Of a stretch of DNA of 64,000 nucleotides, positions 41,733 to 51,242 are shown piece by piece (the first letter of the stretch is position 1; each line of letters begins with the position of its first letter). The DNA is from Streptomyces sp. NBC_01276 (lineage in GTDB: Bacteria; Actinomycetota; Actinomycetes; Streptomycetales; Streptomycetaceae). The notes below the pieces were generated by a model. That model saw only the letters and a program-made list of their open reading frames with translations, was not told the origin of the DNA and did no database searches. The translations under genes and the position numbers were made by a program. Location of the stretch: contig NZ_CP108442.1 of the NCBI RefSeq assembly GCF_041435355.1, forward strand, positions 1,984,001-2,048,000, in the 5' to 3' direction.

Positions 41733-43958
41733 CTAACCCCGCAGTTGGAGCCCATCGGCCGCCTCCTCCACCATGCCGACGCCGAGGCGGCTGATCCGGA
41801 CGGCGAACGGTTCCTCCGACACCCTCAGGCCGGAGAGGCGCAGTGCGCCGAGGGGAGCGCCCGCCCGCGGAGTGACGGCGACGGTCGCCGCCGGGGCGTC
41901 CGGGCGGATGCCCGCGAGCGCGGTGAGGGCGTGGATCCCCGCGGCGGCGGCCACCGCCGCGGGCCTGCAGGCCGCGGGGTGCGGGAGCGGTGCGCTGCCG
42001 GCGGTGCGCTGCTCGGCCGCGTACATCTCGGGCAGGCGGTACCCGAAGGACTCGGCCGCGTCGAGCAGCCCCCGCAGCAGTCCGGCGGCCTCCTTGTCGA
42101 AGCCGGCCTGGGCGAGCCCGGCCACCGCGAGGACGCTCTCGTGGGCCCTCACCGCTCCGGACCGGTGCCCGAAGGGGTTGTGTCCCGGTTCGCGCGCGGC
42201 CATGCTGCGCAGCCCCCATCCGGAATCCATGGCCGGGGCTCCGAGCAACCGGGCGAGGTGTTCGGTCCGGGCGGGATCCAGCAGGCCGGGTGCGAACTCC
42301 CCGCCACCCAGCAGGCCGGTGTCCAGCAGGTGCGCGGCCGCCCCGGTCAGCCGGGGCAGCGGACGGCCGTCGGGGTGCAGTGCCGCGGCGGGGCGGCCTC
42401 CGTCCGGGCCGTCGATCCAGAACCGGGCCCGGAACCGGTCCCGCAGGGCGGCGGCCCACTCCCGCCATTCCGCGGCTCCGGGCCGTCCGCAGTCGGCGAG
42501 CAGATCGGCGCCGAGCAGCGCGGCCCGGTGTGCGTGGGCCTGGGTCTCGCAGCGCCGCGGCCCGGGATCGGGGTCGGCCAGGAAGCCGTCCTCCCCGAGC
42601 GCGCCGCGCAGCCAGCCCAGGCAGCGCTCCGCGGCGGGCAGCAGCCGGGCCACTTCCTCCTCCGGCAGCCCCCATCTGCGCGCCTCGGCGAGCACCGCCG
42701 GGAAGCCGAGGGTCGCCTCGGTTCCGGTGCACCCCGGCGGGAGCTGCGGTCCGGCGGCGCGCAGCGGTCCCGGGATCTTCCCCGCTTCCGGGCCGCAGCC
42801 CCCGGTCTGGCTCCGGGCCAGGATCCGCAGGGTGGCGGCGGCCAGCCCGGTGCCGAGCGGGAGCGCCATCCGCGCGGCCCACAGCGACTCGGCGGGGGCC
42901 GGCCCGAGCCGCCAGGGCACTCCGGCCGCCACGAAGGCGTCCGCGGGTGCCTCGGGATCCCTCAGGAGCAGGGCGCGCAGGTCGTCGAGGCTGGTACGGA
43001 ACCAGGCGTCGGCCCTCGGGTCGTCCCCCTCGGCGCGGGCGGCGGAGAACGGGTTCGCGACCTGTCCGGCGGGGGCCCGCGTCGACCGGTCGCGCGTGGT
43101 CCGCAGTTCGATGCTGCGGGACTCCCCCGGTCCCAGGTCGAGCTGCCAGCGCAGCAGTCCGGCCGAGGCGAGGACGTCGTCGGGGGCCGGTTCGGCGGTG
43201 GTGACGGCGAGGGCGTCGCCGGTGCTCCAGCGCAGTCCGGCGGCGTGCACCCCGGCGGCGAGTTCCGGCCCGGCCCGGCCGGCCGCCACGGCGGCGAGCT
43301 CGGCCAGGTCGGTGCCGAGGGAGACCTCCACGGGGAGGCGCAGCGGGCGGGCGGCGAAGCTGCGCAGGGTGATGCGCTCGGTGCCGTCGGCGTGGCGGAC
43401 GCGCTCGACTCCGATGTCGGGGTCGGGACCTGCCTCGATGCCGGTGCGGACGGTCGCGGTGAAGGAGGCCCGGTCGGCGGAGAGGCTGCGTGCTTGGACG
43501 GCGACCGGATCCCGTCCGCCGACGCGCAGGACGCAGCGTGACAGCAGGCGCCGCCCCGCGCGGTAGATGCCGTCGATGCCCCGCCCGGTCAGCTGGCCGT
43601 GCTCGGGAGAGATGACCAGGCAGGGCGCGGCGACGCAGATGACGGCACCGTGCACCGGTGGCAGCTCGGGCCGGCGCGAGGGCCCTACAGCGGGTTGCCG
43701 CGGCGGGGGCGGTCCTGCGGGCCGCGCCTCCGGCTCGGTCCCGACGGGGGCACCGGCCTGGCGGTCCGTGGACCCTGAAGGCACCCGCTCCACCACCGCC
43801 TCCACCGCCGGCCGGCCGTAGGGCGGGCCGCCCGGCCCGGCCCCGCGGCCCTTGGAGGGGGATTCGGGCCCGGCCTCGGTGGCCAGTGCGGTGCGACGCC
43901 CCGGGGCGGTGGGCGCAGGGGGCCCGGACGGGTCGGTTTCAGGTACGGGGGGAGCCAT
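41733..43958 (-). CDS. Amylo-alpha-1,6-glucosidase / glycogen-debranching-like protein
   Basis: The 741-residue protein has a Pro-rich disordered start (about 1-100) and an N-terminal GDE-type beta-sandwich (about 105-290: HGAVICVAAPCLVISPEHGQLTGRGIDGIYRAGRRLLSRCVLRVGG). A C-terminal alpha/alpha-barrel (about 350-740) follows, with DSGWGLRSMAAREPGHNPFGHRSGAVRAHESVL. This matches proteins annotated as glycogen debranching N-terminal domain proteins. The acidic catalytic residues were not identified with certainty. The substrate could be an oligosaccharide. The start at 43958 is the only good one before the Pro-rich segment; it follows CCCCCCGT-type poor context, so it is less certain. Confidence 0.8.
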   Translation of the reverse strand: MAPPVPETDPSGPPAPTAPGRRTALATEAGPESPSKGRGAGPGGPPYGRPAVEAVVERVPSGSTDRQAGAPVGTEPEARPAGPPPPRQPAVGPSRRPELPPVHGAVICVAAPCLVISPEHGQLTGRGIDGIYRAGRRLLSRCVLRVGGRDPVAVQARSLSADRASFTATVRTGIEAGPDPDIGVERVRHADGTERITLRSFAARPLRLPVEVSLGTDLAELAAVAAGRAGPELAAGVHAAGLRWSTGDALAVTTAEPAPDDVLASAGLLRWQLDLGPGESRSIELRTTRDRSTRAPAGQVANPFSAARAEGDDPRADAWFRTSLDDLRALLLRDPEAPADAFVAAGVPWRLGPAPAESLWAARMALPLGTGLAAATLRILARSQTGGCGPEAGKIPGPLRAAGPQLPPGCTGTEATLGFPAVLAEARRWGLPEEEVARLLPAAERCLGWLRGALGEDGFLADPDPGPRRCETQAHAHRAALLGADLLADCGRPGAAEWREWAAALRDRFRARFWIDGPDGGRPAAALHPDGRPLPRLTGAAAHLLDTGLLGGGEFAPGLLDPARTEHLARLLGAPAMDSGWGLRSMAAREPGHNPFGHRSGAVRAHESVLAVAGLAQAGFDKEAAGLLRGLLDAAESFGYRLPEMYAAEQRTAGSAPLPHPAACRPAAVAAAAGIHALTALAGIRPDAPAATVAVTPRAGAPLGALRLSGLRVSEEPFAVRISRLGVGMVEEAADGLQLRG

Positions 43959-44197
43959 GTGCCGCCTTCTCTGCGCTCCGGCCGGTTCCGCTGGGCGGCG
44001 GCGCGGCCGGGCGCCCACCTCCCCCCAGCTGAACGCCCTCACCCCCGCCCGGGTCACGGGCCCCGGTGGTGGCTGCCCGCACGGGGTGTCGCCCCGACGT
44101 CGTGGTGCCGTGCCCACCGCGCTCCGGAGGCGCCGCAGGGGACCGTGGTCCCGGTGCCGCCCCACGTGACCACGGCCTCCGGTACTTCGACGCGGGC

Positions 44198-45460
44198 TCA
44201 CTGGTCGCTCCCCTCGGGGCGGCGGGTCGGACGGCGCCGCTTCCCGTCCCGGCGGCCGGGCGGACGGGTGGTGGCGGCGGAGCGCTTGCGCCGGGGTTCG
44301 CGGCGTCGGCGTTCCTCCCGCAGGCACTGCCGCAGCCCTTCGGGGTCGATGCCCTCGTTGCACGCGTGGTGGAGCAGTTGGGCGAAGCGGTACTCGGAGT
44401 CGGCCCGCAGGGCGAGCGCGAGGGCGATGCGTGCGGTCGGCTCGTCCCCGCCGGACCAGGAGACCCAGCCGGCCAGGGTGAGCGGCGCCGCCGCGTGTTC
44501 CCCGTACGCACCGACGCAGCGCCGGGCCAGGGCCCGCCACAGGCGCAGAGCGGGGGCGGCTTCGTCGCCCTCCATCCACTCGGCGGCGATGTCGCGGATC
44601 TCGCGGTCCTGGAGGCCGAGGATCACGGCGGCGGCCTCGTCGTGCCCGAGGAGGGCGTCGTCCCAGTCGTCGGCGCGCGGACCGCCTTCGACGGGCGGCG
44701 CGAGGGTCAGGCGGCGCATCAGGGTCTTGGCGAGGGTGATGGTCTCCGCTCCGACCTCCTGGCGGGTGGCCCCGTCGAGGATCTTCGGGACGAGGGCGAC
44801 GGCCGCCCGGTCGAGGGCCTCCTCCTGCTCCGCGGCCCCGGCTCCGGCAAGGGGCGTGAGCCGGCTTTCGATCTCCTTCAGCGAGCCCCGGACCTGGAGT
44901 CCGGCGAAGGTCGCCGCCGCGGCCATGACCGAGGTGCCCGGCGGGGCGAGCGGGTTGCCCTCGGCCGGGCAGCAGCCGGGGTCGTCGCAGGTGTAGGACC
45001 AGTAGCGGCCTCCGGAAAGGCAGAGGGCCTCCAGGACCGGCACGTCCAGGGCGCCGCAGGCGAGGCGCACCCGCTGGGCGAGCGGCCGCAGCCGGGTCAT
45101 CACCCGCTGTCCGCTCTCCCCGGCCTGCGGGTCCTGGCACAGGAAGACCACGATGCCGTCCGGCCTGCCGCCGCGCCGCTCACTGCCCCGCACGAGGCAT
45201 TCGGCGACCTGCCGGGCGGTGTCCTCCCACTCGGCGGGCGTGGAGGGGATTCCGACGCGCAGACGTCCGCCGAAGCGTCCGCCCTCGCCGTGCACGGCGA
45301 CCATGACGAGGGAGTCGGTCGGATGGAATCCGAGCATGTAGGGCAGCGCGTCGGCCAGTTCGGCGGGGCTGCGCAAGGTGATCCGGGATGCCTCGGGGGT
45401 TCCGGAGGGGCTGATGGAGGGCCGGTCGGACTGACTGCGAGATTCGTGGTTCGTCGTCAT
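44198..45460 (-). CDS. DUF4192 family protein
   Basis: The 420-residue protein begins with the DUF4192 hallmark ITLRSPAELADALPYMLGFHPTDSLVMVAVHGEGGR. It contains GGRYWSYTCDDPGCCPAEGNPL and ends in a basic Arg/Lys-rich tail of about 35 residues. This actinobacterial family has no established function. The CDDPGCCPAEG block could bind a metal. It is divergent from recQ across 124 bp carrying two DnaA-box-like sites. Confidence 0.88.
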   Translation of the reverse strand: MTTNHESRSQSDRPSISPSGTPEASRITLRSPAELADALPYMLGFHPTDSLVMVAVHGEGGRFGGRLRVGIPSTPAEWEDTARQVAECLVRGSERRGGRPDGIVVFLCQDPQAGESGQRVMTRLRPLAQRVRLACGALDVPVLEALCLSGGRYWSYTCDDPGCCPAEGNPLAPPGTSVMAAAATFAGLQVRGSLKEIESRLTPLAGAGAAEQEEALDRAAVALVPKILDGATRQEVGAETITLAKTLMRRLTLAPPVEGGPRADDWDDALLGHDEAAAVILGLQDREIRDIAAEWMEGDEAAPALRLWRALARRCVGAYGEHAAAPLTLAGWVSWSGGDEPTARIALALALRADSEYRFAQLLHHACNEGIDPEGLRQCLREERRRREPRRKRSAATTRPPGRRDGKRRRPTRRPEGSDQ

Positions 45461-45497
45461 GGCTCGACGGTCCCGTGTGCGGACCGATCACGAAACC

Positions 45498-45545
45498 CCT
45501 GTGGATAACTCGCTTGAATCTTCAATATCCACAGGTTGAGAGCGC
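45498..45545. promoter_or_regulatory. Two inverted DnaA-box-like sites between DUF4192 gene and recQ
   Basis: CCTGTGGATA (45498-45507) and TATCCACAGG (45536-45545) are perfect reverse complements. They contain TTATCCACA on the minus strand (45508-45500), an exact DnaA box, and ATATCCACA on the plus strand (45535-45543), one base off. They sit in the divergent promoter region. Confidence 0.6.
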
Positions 45546-45584
45546 CATTGGCGCGATGTCAGAACCATCGGGTTGCATGGGGGT

Positions 45585-47744
45585 ATGAACGCAGACCTGA
45601 GGTCCTCCGCAGATTCCGTACTCGCCCGACTCGTGGGCGACCCCACGGGCACCGCACGGCTGCGCGAGGACCAGTGGCGGGCGATCGAGGCCCTCGTCGC
45701 GCACAAGCGGCGGGCTCTGGTCGTCCAGCGCACGGGGTGGGGCAAATCCGCCGTGTACTTCGTGGCCACCTCCCTGCTGCGGGCGGGCGGCGCCGGACCC
45801 ACCGTGATCGTCTCCCCACTGCTCGCGCTGATGCGCAATCAGGTCGAAGCCGCCGCCCGGGCCGGGATCCGCGCCCGCACCATCAACTCCGCCAATCCGG
45901 AGGAGTGGGAGGGCATCCAGGCCGAGGTCGCGGCGGGCGAGGTCGACGTCCTCCTGGTCAGCCCCGAACGCCTCAACAACCCCGACTTCCGCGACCAGGT
46001 GCTCCCCAAGCTCGCGGCCGCCACCGGCCTCCTGGTGGTCGACGAGGCCCACTGCATCTCCGACTGGGGGCACGACTTCCGCCCCGACTACCGCCGGCTG
46101 CGCACCATGCTGGCCGACCTCCCGCCGGGGGTCCCGGTGCTCGCGACGACCGCCACCGCCAACGCCCGGGTGACGGCGGACGTCGCCGAACAGCTCGGCA
46201 CCGGAGCCGGTACGGACGCCCTCGTACTGCGCGGCCCGCTGGACCGCGAGAGCCTGAGCCTGGCCGTGCTGCCCCTCCCCGACGCCGCCCACCGGCTCGC
46301 CTGGCTCGCCGACCACCTCACCGACCTGCCGGGCTCCGGAATCATCTACACCCTGACGGTGGCCGCCGCCGAGGAGGTCACCGCCTACCTCCGCCACCGC
46401 GGCCACACCGTCTCCTCGTACACCGGCAAGACCGAGAACGCCGACCGCGAGCAGGCGGAGAACGACCTCCAGGCCAACCGCGTCAAGGCCCTCGTGGCCA
46501 CCTCCGCCCTCGGGATGGGCTTCGACAAGCCCGACCTCGGCTTCGTCGTGCACCTGGGGTCACCCTCCTCCCCCATCGCCTACTACCAGCAGGTCGGCCG
46601 CGCGGGCCGCGGTGTGGAGCACGCCGAGGTGCTCCTGCTGCCCGGCCGCGAGGACGAGGCGATCTGGCAGTACTTCGCCTCGGTCGCCTTCCCGCCGGAG
46701 GAGCAGGTCCGCCGCACCCTGGACGTCCTGGCCCAGGCGGGCCGCCCCCTTTCCCTGCCCGCCCTGGAACCGCTCGTCGACCTGCGCCGCACCCGCCTGG
46801 AGACGATGCTGAAGGTCCTCGACGTGGACGGCGCCGTCCACCGCGTCAAGGGCGGCTGGACCTTCACCGGCGAACCGTGGGTGTACGACGCCGAGCGCTA
46901 CGCCTGGGTCGCCCGGCAGAGGTCCGCCGAGCAGCAGGCGATGCGGGACTACGCCGCCTCCACCGACTGCCGGATGGAGTTCCTGCGCCGCCAGCTGGAC
47001 GACGAGGAGGCCGCGCCCTGCGGCCGCTGCGACAACTGCGCGGGCGCCCGCTTCACCGCGGACGTGTCGGGCACCGCCCTGGACACCGCCCGCGGCGAAC
47101 TGAGCCGCCCGGGAGTGGAACTGGAGCCCCGCAAGATGTGGCCCACCGGGCTCGCCGCGGTCGGCGTGGACCTCAAGGGCCGGATCCCGGCCGGGGAACA
47201 GGCCTCGACCGGCCGGGCCCTGGGCAGGCTGTCCGACATCGGCTGGGGCAACCGGCTGCGCCCGATGCTGGCCCCGCAGACGGCCGACCAGCCGGTTCCG
47301 GACGATGTCGCCCAGGCCGTGGTCGCCGTACTCGCCGACTGGGCGCGCGGCCCCGGGGGTTGGGCCTCCGGCGCGGCGGACTCCCCCGCCCGGCCCGTGG
47401 GCGTGGTCGCGCTGCCCTCGCGGAGCCGTCCCCTGCTGGTCGGCTCCCTCGCCGCCCGGATTGCCGAGGTCGGACGGATCCCGCTGCTCGGCGCCCTGGA
47501 GTACACCGATCAGGCACCGGAGTTCGGGCTGCCGGCCTCGAACAGCGCCCAGCGGGTCCGGGGGCTCCACCAGGCCTTGACCGTCCCGCAGGCCCTGGCG
47601 GAAAGCCTGTCCGAGGCATCGGGGCCGGTGTTCCTCGTCGACGACCGGGCGGAGAGCGGGTGGACCCTCGCGGTGGCCGCCCGGCTGCTCCGCCGGGCGG
47701 GTGCCAAGGGGGTGTTTCCGCTGGTGCTCGCGCTCCAGCCGTAG
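45585..47744 (+). CDS. recQ: ATP-dependent DNA helicase RecQ with phosphoribosyltransferase-like C-terminal domain
   Basis: The 719-residue protein has RecQ helicase motifs: Walker [17 protein letters not shown] in [20 protein letters not shown], motif [16 protein letters not shown] and motif [11 protein letters not shown] zinc-binding region follows (CRMEFL then CGRCDNC). The C-terminal 180 residues are not HRDC. They read like a type I phosphoribosyltransferase, with [29 protein letters not shown] and the PRPP-loop-like [27 protein letters not shown]. The ATG at 45585 is preferred over the TTG at 45573. Confidence 0.92.
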   Translation: MNADLRSSADSVLARLVGDPTGTARLREDQWRAIEALVAHKRRALVVQRTGWGKSAVYFVATSLLRAGGAGPTVIVSPLLALMRNQVEAAARAGIRARTINSANPEEWEGIQAEVAAGEVDVLLVSPERLNNPDFRDQVLPKLAAATGLLVVDEAHCISDWGHDFRPDYRRLRTMLADLPPGVPVLATTATANARVTADVAEQLGTGAGTDALVLRGPLDRESLSLAVLPLPDAAHRLAWLADHLTDLPGSGIIYTLTVAAAEEVTAYLRHRGHTVSSYTGKTENADREQAENDLQANRVKALVATSALGMGFDKPDLGFVVHLGSPSSPIAYYQQVGRAGRGVEHAEVLLLPGREDEAIWQYFASVAFPPEEQVRRTLDVLAQAGRPLSLPALEPLVDLRRTRLETMLKVLDVDGAVHRVKGGWTFTGEPWVYDAERYAWVARQRSAEQQAMRDYAASTDCRMEFLRRQLDDEEAAPCGRCDNCAGARFTADVSGTALDTARGELSRPGVELEPRKMWPTGLAAVGVDLKGRIPAGEQASTGRALGRLSDIGWGNRLRPMLAPQTADQPVPDDVAQAVVAVLADWARGPGGWASGAADSPARPVGVVALPSRSRPLLVGSLAARIAEVGRIPLLGALEYTDQAPEFGLPASNSAQRVRGLHQALTVPQALAESLSEASGPVFLVDDRAESGWTLAVAARLLRRAGAKGVFPLVLALQP

Positions 47745-47959
47745 CCGAATGCGTCATCTCCGGCGTGGCGGGGCAAGGATATGAACGGCATACCGGCGAA
47801 TTCCGGTCTGCTGCTTCAAATGCTCATTGCCCCACCCTCGCGCACCACGCGAGAATCGGAGTGCTCCCGCTCGGCTCGACGGCACTCTCCAGGGCCGCGC
47901 CGCGGCGCGCCCACAGCCCAGCCGTGCCCGCTCGCGGGCGTGTACCCGAAGGGAGGACC

Positions 47960-48589
47960 GTGACCTTCGGATTCGCCCCGCCCTCGACCACGTCCCTGGC
48001 AACGGCGACCGGCGGCGCCAGCCGTCATGGCCGGCTGCTCGAACCCGCCGAGTGGACAGCGGCCGGGATCCCCCTGCTCAGCAATCCGCGCGAGTTGGTC
48101 AGCGGGCTGCACTCCCGGCACGGCCCCTCGCCCTCCACCGCCGTCATCGCGGTCCTCGGCCCCGAGGACCGGCTGGTGGCGAGCGCCTCCTTCGTCCAGC
48201 GGTCCAACTCGGCGGACGGCTGGGAGTACCGCAACGCCCTGTTGTCCCGGCTGCGCCGGGTCATCCCGCACGACCTGCGGCGGCGGACCCCGGCCAGGAC
48301 GGCGGTGCTGATGTACTGCCGCGACGGCGACGAGCGGTGGACCGAGGAGGACGGCGCCTGGATGTGGGGCCTGCGGGACGCCTGCACCCTGCACGGACTG
48401 CGCTGCGGGGCCTACATCACGCTGACCCGAGGGGGCTGGCAGGTGCTGGGCGAAGGCCGCGGCGGGCGAAGCCCCGGTTCGGACACCAGACCCGGACACC
48501 TCGGATCGCTGGCGGCCGAGACGGCACCCCTGACCCTCAGCACCGCCGGCGGGGCGGCCGAGCCGCTGCGCCGTACCGCCGCCCGCTGA
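47960..48589 (+). CDS. Hypothetical protein, possible RadC/JAB-like fold
   Basis: The 209-residue protein is not one I can name. The GTG at 47960 has GGGAGG 4 bases upstream. A central domain runs TAVIAVLGPEDRLVASASFVQRSNSADG to WMWGLRDACTLHGLRCGAYITLTRGGWQVLGEG. The order of a strand, a DRLVA-type strand and a later helix-strand pair resembles JAB/MPN folds such as RadC, but the metal-binding HxH-x7-S-x2-D pattern is absent. It lies 215 bp after recQ on the same strand, in a neighbourhood of DNA-metabolism genes. The C-terminal 40 residues look disordered. Confidence 0.7.
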   Translation: MTFGFAPPSTTSLATATGGASRHGRLLEPAEWTAAGIPLLSNPRELVSGLHSRHGPSPSTAVIAVLGPEDRLVASASFVQRSNSADGWEYRNALLSRLRRVIPHDLRRRTPARTAVLMYCRDGDERWTEEDGAWMWGLRDACTLHGLRCGAYITLTRGGWQVLGEGRGGRSPGSDTRPGHLGSLAAETAPLTLSTAGGAAEPLRRTAAR

Positions 48590-48956
48590 GCGGACGGCCG
48601 GTCCCGGAAACCCGGGCGTTGCCGGCGACGCGGCCGGTTCCGACATCGGAACACCCGGGCGCCGGGACCCCCATGAGGCCTCGTCACACCGGGCCGGCCC
48701 ACCTCCGCGCGCAGGGCGCGGCGCGGACCGGGTCTCCCGTAGCGCCCCGGAGCCCGCGAACGGGCGTAGGGCACCACCCGGCGCCGCGGGCCGGACCCGC
48801 GGTGCGCGCACGGTCCCGGCGGACGGCGGCCGCACCGGCACGCGGGCAGGCCGGACGGCCGTACCCCCGGAAGGGCGTACGGCTGGTCAGGCCCAGGACT
48901 TCAGCGGGGCCGGCACCCGGCCCGCCCCGCCCCTCGCCCGCATGGGGTCCACGGCG
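48590..48956. other. 367-bp gap with no supported gene
   Basis: This is the space between convergent gene ends. It is GC-rich and full of short hairpins, for example GTTCCGA/CGGAAC near 48640 and CCGCGGG/CCCGCGG near 48790, which could act as terminators. Frames crossing it lack coding-like composition or start sites. Confidence 0.5.
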
Positions 48957-49589
48957 TCAGACGCCCGCACCCAGCACGGAGTTGATCTGCTGCGCGTCGC
49001 CGCACACGATCAGCAGGGCCCCGGCACGCGTCAGCGCGACCGGCAGCGCGGCGGCGATGGCACCGGCCGGTCCGCCGTTGGCCGCGAAGACCACGACGGG
49101 ACGGCCCACGGCGCGCTGCACCTGCGCCGCGTCCGCGTAGAAGATGTCGTCCTTGGCGTCGTGCTGGGCCCAGTAGGAGGCCTCGCCGAAGGACAGCTCG
49201 TGCGCGGCCCACGGGTGCGGGTCGCCGGTGGTGAGCACCAGGATGTCGCCGGGCGCGCGCCCGGTGTCGAGCAGCAGGTCCACGGCCTCCTCGGCCGCGT
49301 CCAGCGCACCCTCGGCGGAGGCCGGGATCAGCTGGACCTGGGGCACGGCCGCCGAGACGGACGGCGCGGCGGGGGCTGCGGGAACGGGTCCGGCGGTGGC
49401 CTGTGCCGCGCGCTGCGCGGGCGGGGCGGGCCGGACGGGACCGGGGCGCCCGGGCCGGGGAACGGCTGCGGGACGCGGACCAGGTACGGGGCGGGGGGTC
49501 TGCGCGGTGCGGCTCGCGGCCGGCGTGACGCGGGGACCCTGGGCACTCTCGTGAATCTGAGGCTCCTCGATGGCGGGGGTGAGAGGCAT
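48957..49589 (-). CDS. Hypothetical protein encoded after rnhB
   Basis: The 210-residue protein has a disordered Pro/Ala/Arg-rich first half (about 1-80). A conserved second half follows: GALDAAEEAVDLLLDTGRAPGDILVLTTGDPHPWAAHELSFGEASYWAQHDAKDDIFYADAAQVQRAVGRPVVVFAANG, then ALLIVCGDAQQINSVLG. The pattern DILVLTTGDPHPW and VVVFAANG and ALLIVCGD resembles the second RecA-like half of superfamily 1 helicases, without an ATP-binding motif. It follows rnhB on the same strand after 59 bp holding two palindromes. Function unknown. Confidence 0.78.
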   Translation of the reverse strand: MPLTPAIEEPQIHESAQGPRVTPAASRTAQTPRPVPGPRPAAVPRPGRPGPVRPAPPAQRAAQATAGPVPAAPAAPSVSAAVPQVQLIPASAEGALDAAEEAVDLLLDTGRAPGDILVLTTGDPHPWAAHELSFGEASYWAQHDAKDDIFYADAAQVQRAVGRPVVVFAANGGPAGAIAAALPVALTRAGALLIVCGDAQQINSVLGAGV

Positions 49590-49592
49590 GAG

Positions 49593-49630
49593 TTGATATC
49601 TATCAAACACCGGTACGAAACGTACCGGTG
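49593..49630. promoter_or_regulatory. Two adjacent palindromes between rnhB and the next gene
   Basis: TTGATA-TC-TATCAA (49593-49606) and CACCGGTACG-AAA-CGTACCGGTG (49608-49630) are both perfect. They lie between the stop of rnhB and the start of the downstream minus-strand gene, the first only 4 bp from its start codon. They may be an operator pair or a terminator. Confidence 0.6.
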
Positions 49631-49648
49631 GGTGGCACGTGGGTGCGA

Positions 49649-50359
49649 TCAGAAATCGAAGCCGAGTTGGCCTCCGTTTTCCAGCTCCGTCGATTCCTCG
49701 CTCCGGCGCACCTTCTTCAAGTGGCGCCACTGGGGCAGCGCGTCGAGGTACGACCACGAGAGCCGGTGGTACACGGTGGGCCCCCGCACCTCGAGTGCGG
49801 CCCGGTGCACGGGCGAGGGATAGCCGGCGTTGGCGGCGAAGGCGAAGTCCTCTATTCCGTCGCCCCGTTCGCCCAGTTCGGCCATCATCCGGTCGCGCCG
49901 GACCTTGGCGATCACCGAGGCCGCGGCAACGGCGACGCAGGACTGATCGCCCTTGATCACCGTACGAACCCGCCAGGGCGGGCCGAGATAGTCGTGCTTG
50001 CCGTCGAGGATCACCGCGTCGGGCCGCACCGGCAGGCCCTCCAGCGCGCGCACCGCCGCCAGCCGCAGGGCGGCGGTCATCCCCAGCTCGTCGATCTCCT
50101 CCGGGGAGGCGTGCCCCAGGGCGTGCGCGGTGACCCAGTCCTCCAGGACGTCGAGCATCGCGTCGCGCCGCTTGGGGGTGAGCAGTTTGGAGTCGGTGAG
50201 CCCCGCGGGCGGCCGGCGCAGACCGGTGATCGCCGCGCAGACGGTGACGGGACCGGCCCAGGCTCCTCGTCCGACCTCGTCGACCCCGGCGATGACCTTG
50301 GCGCCGGTGGTTGCACGGAGGGAGCGCTCGACGGTGTGGGTGGGTGCTTCGTACGGCAT
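49649..50359 (-). CDS. rnhB: Ribonuclease HII
   Basis: The 236-residue protein has the RNase HII motif [15 protein letters not shown] with catalytic Asp27 and Glu28. It also has [11 protein letters not shown], a third acidic site in VILDGKHDY and [15 protein letters not shown]. It removes ribonucleotides from DNA by cutting at RNA-DNA junctions. The C-terminal tail ([11 protein letters not shown]) resembles a sliding-clamp binding peptide, QLGFDF. The ATG at 50359 fits the family length. Confidence 0.95.
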   Translation of the reverse strand: MPYEAPTHTVERSLRATTGAKVIAGVDEVGRGAWAGPVTVCAAITGLRRPPAGLTDSKLLTPKRRDAMLDVLEDWVTAHALGHASPEEIDELGMTAALRLAAVRALEGLPVRPDAVILDGKHDYLGPPWRVRTVIKGDQSCVAVAAASVIAKVRRDRMMAELGERGDGIEDFAFAANAGYPSPVHRAALEVRGPTVYHRLSWSYLDALPQWRHLKKVRRSEESTELENGGQLGFDF

Positions 50360-50497
50360 GGCGCCAGCAAGGGTACGCCGCCCCGGGCCGCCTGCACACC
50401 CCGGCCTGCGGCAAGCCGGGCCGGACCGGACCCGCGGGGCCGGACGCGCGCCCCCGGCGAGCCCGCGCGCACGCCCCTCGCGGACCCGCGCCGGACC

Positions 50498-51103
50498 TCA
50501 GCCCCGGAGCATCGGCACCATCAGCCCGTCGATCATCTCCGCGATTTCGGCGTCCGGCCATTCGCTCCCGCACAGCTTGGTTCTGTACATCAGCATCGCC
50601 GGAATCACATCGGTGATCAGCGGACTCGTCGCATCCGGTCGAACGTCTCCCCGCTTGATTCCGCGGTCCACCAGCTCGCGGATCAGCCGGTGCGCCGGCT
50701 CGTGCAGTCCGTCCCAGATGACGGCCCGGAACCGGTCAGCATGAGCATGGTCGCACTCGTGAAGCATTGCGCGAAGAGCTTCACCGGCCGGCGAACGCAT
50801 GACGTCCCGCATCCGCACGCACAACCGGTACAGGTCCTCCCGCACGGATCCGTGGTCCGTGATCCCGCCCATCTCGGGCAGGCCTTCCCTCAGCGCGTCG
50901 GCGACGAGGTCCGCCTTGGAGGACCAGCGCCGGTAGAGCGCCGCCTTCCCGGTGCGCGCCCCGGCCGCGACGCCCTCCATGGTGAGGGAGGCCCAGCCGG
51001 CCGTGCCGAGCTGCTCCAGCGCCGCGTCGAGGATCGCCCGTTCGAGCTCCGGCCCCCGCCTGCGCCCCGGCGCCACGCCCTGCGGCCGACCCGAACCCGT
51101 CAT
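50498..51103 (-). CDS. TetR family transcriptional regulator
   Basis: The 201-residue protein has a TetR helix-turn-helix (about 18-65: AILDAALEQLGTAGWASLTMEGVAAGARTGKAALYRRWSSKADLV) and an all-helical ligand domain. The ATG at 51103 gives the usual short N-terminus. It is divergent from an MFS efflux gene, and two matching palindromes lie between them (51155-51218). The classic arrangement is repression of the pump and itself until a drug-like ligand binds. Confidence 0.93.
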   Translation of the reverse strand: MTGSGRPQGVAPGRRRGPELERAILDAALEQLGTAGWASLTMEGVAAGARTGKAALYRRWSSKADLVADALREGLPEMGGITDHGSVREDLYRLCVRMRDVMRSPAGEALRAMLHECDHAHADRFRAVIWDGLHEPAHRLIRELVDRGIKRGDVRPDATSPLITDVIPAMLMYRTKLCGSEWPDAEIAEMIDGLMVPMLRG

Positions 51104-51153
51104 GCTCCATACCTCCGACCGACCCGCGCGGCTCGCACGGATTTCCAACCCTA

Positions 51154-51170
51154 GTGAACGCTTGCGTTCC
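51154..51170. promoter_or_regulatory. TetR operator 1
   Basis: GTGAACG-CTTG-CGTTC: same motif and spacing as operator 2, with a perfect GAACGC-TT-GCGTTC core (51156-51169). It is nearer the regulator gene. Confidence 0.8.
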
Positions 51171-51200
51171 CTACTGGGGGCCTCCTACCTTGGACCCGCA

Positions 51201-51218
51201 GTGAACGAATGCGTTCAC
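51201..51218. promoter_or_regulatory. TetR operator 2
   Basis: GTGAACG-AATG-CGTTCAC is a perfect palindrome 25 bp upstream of the MFS start codon, matching operator 1. Confidence 0.85.
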
Positions 51219-51242
51219 TATTTCACTTCGGGGGGATCCACA

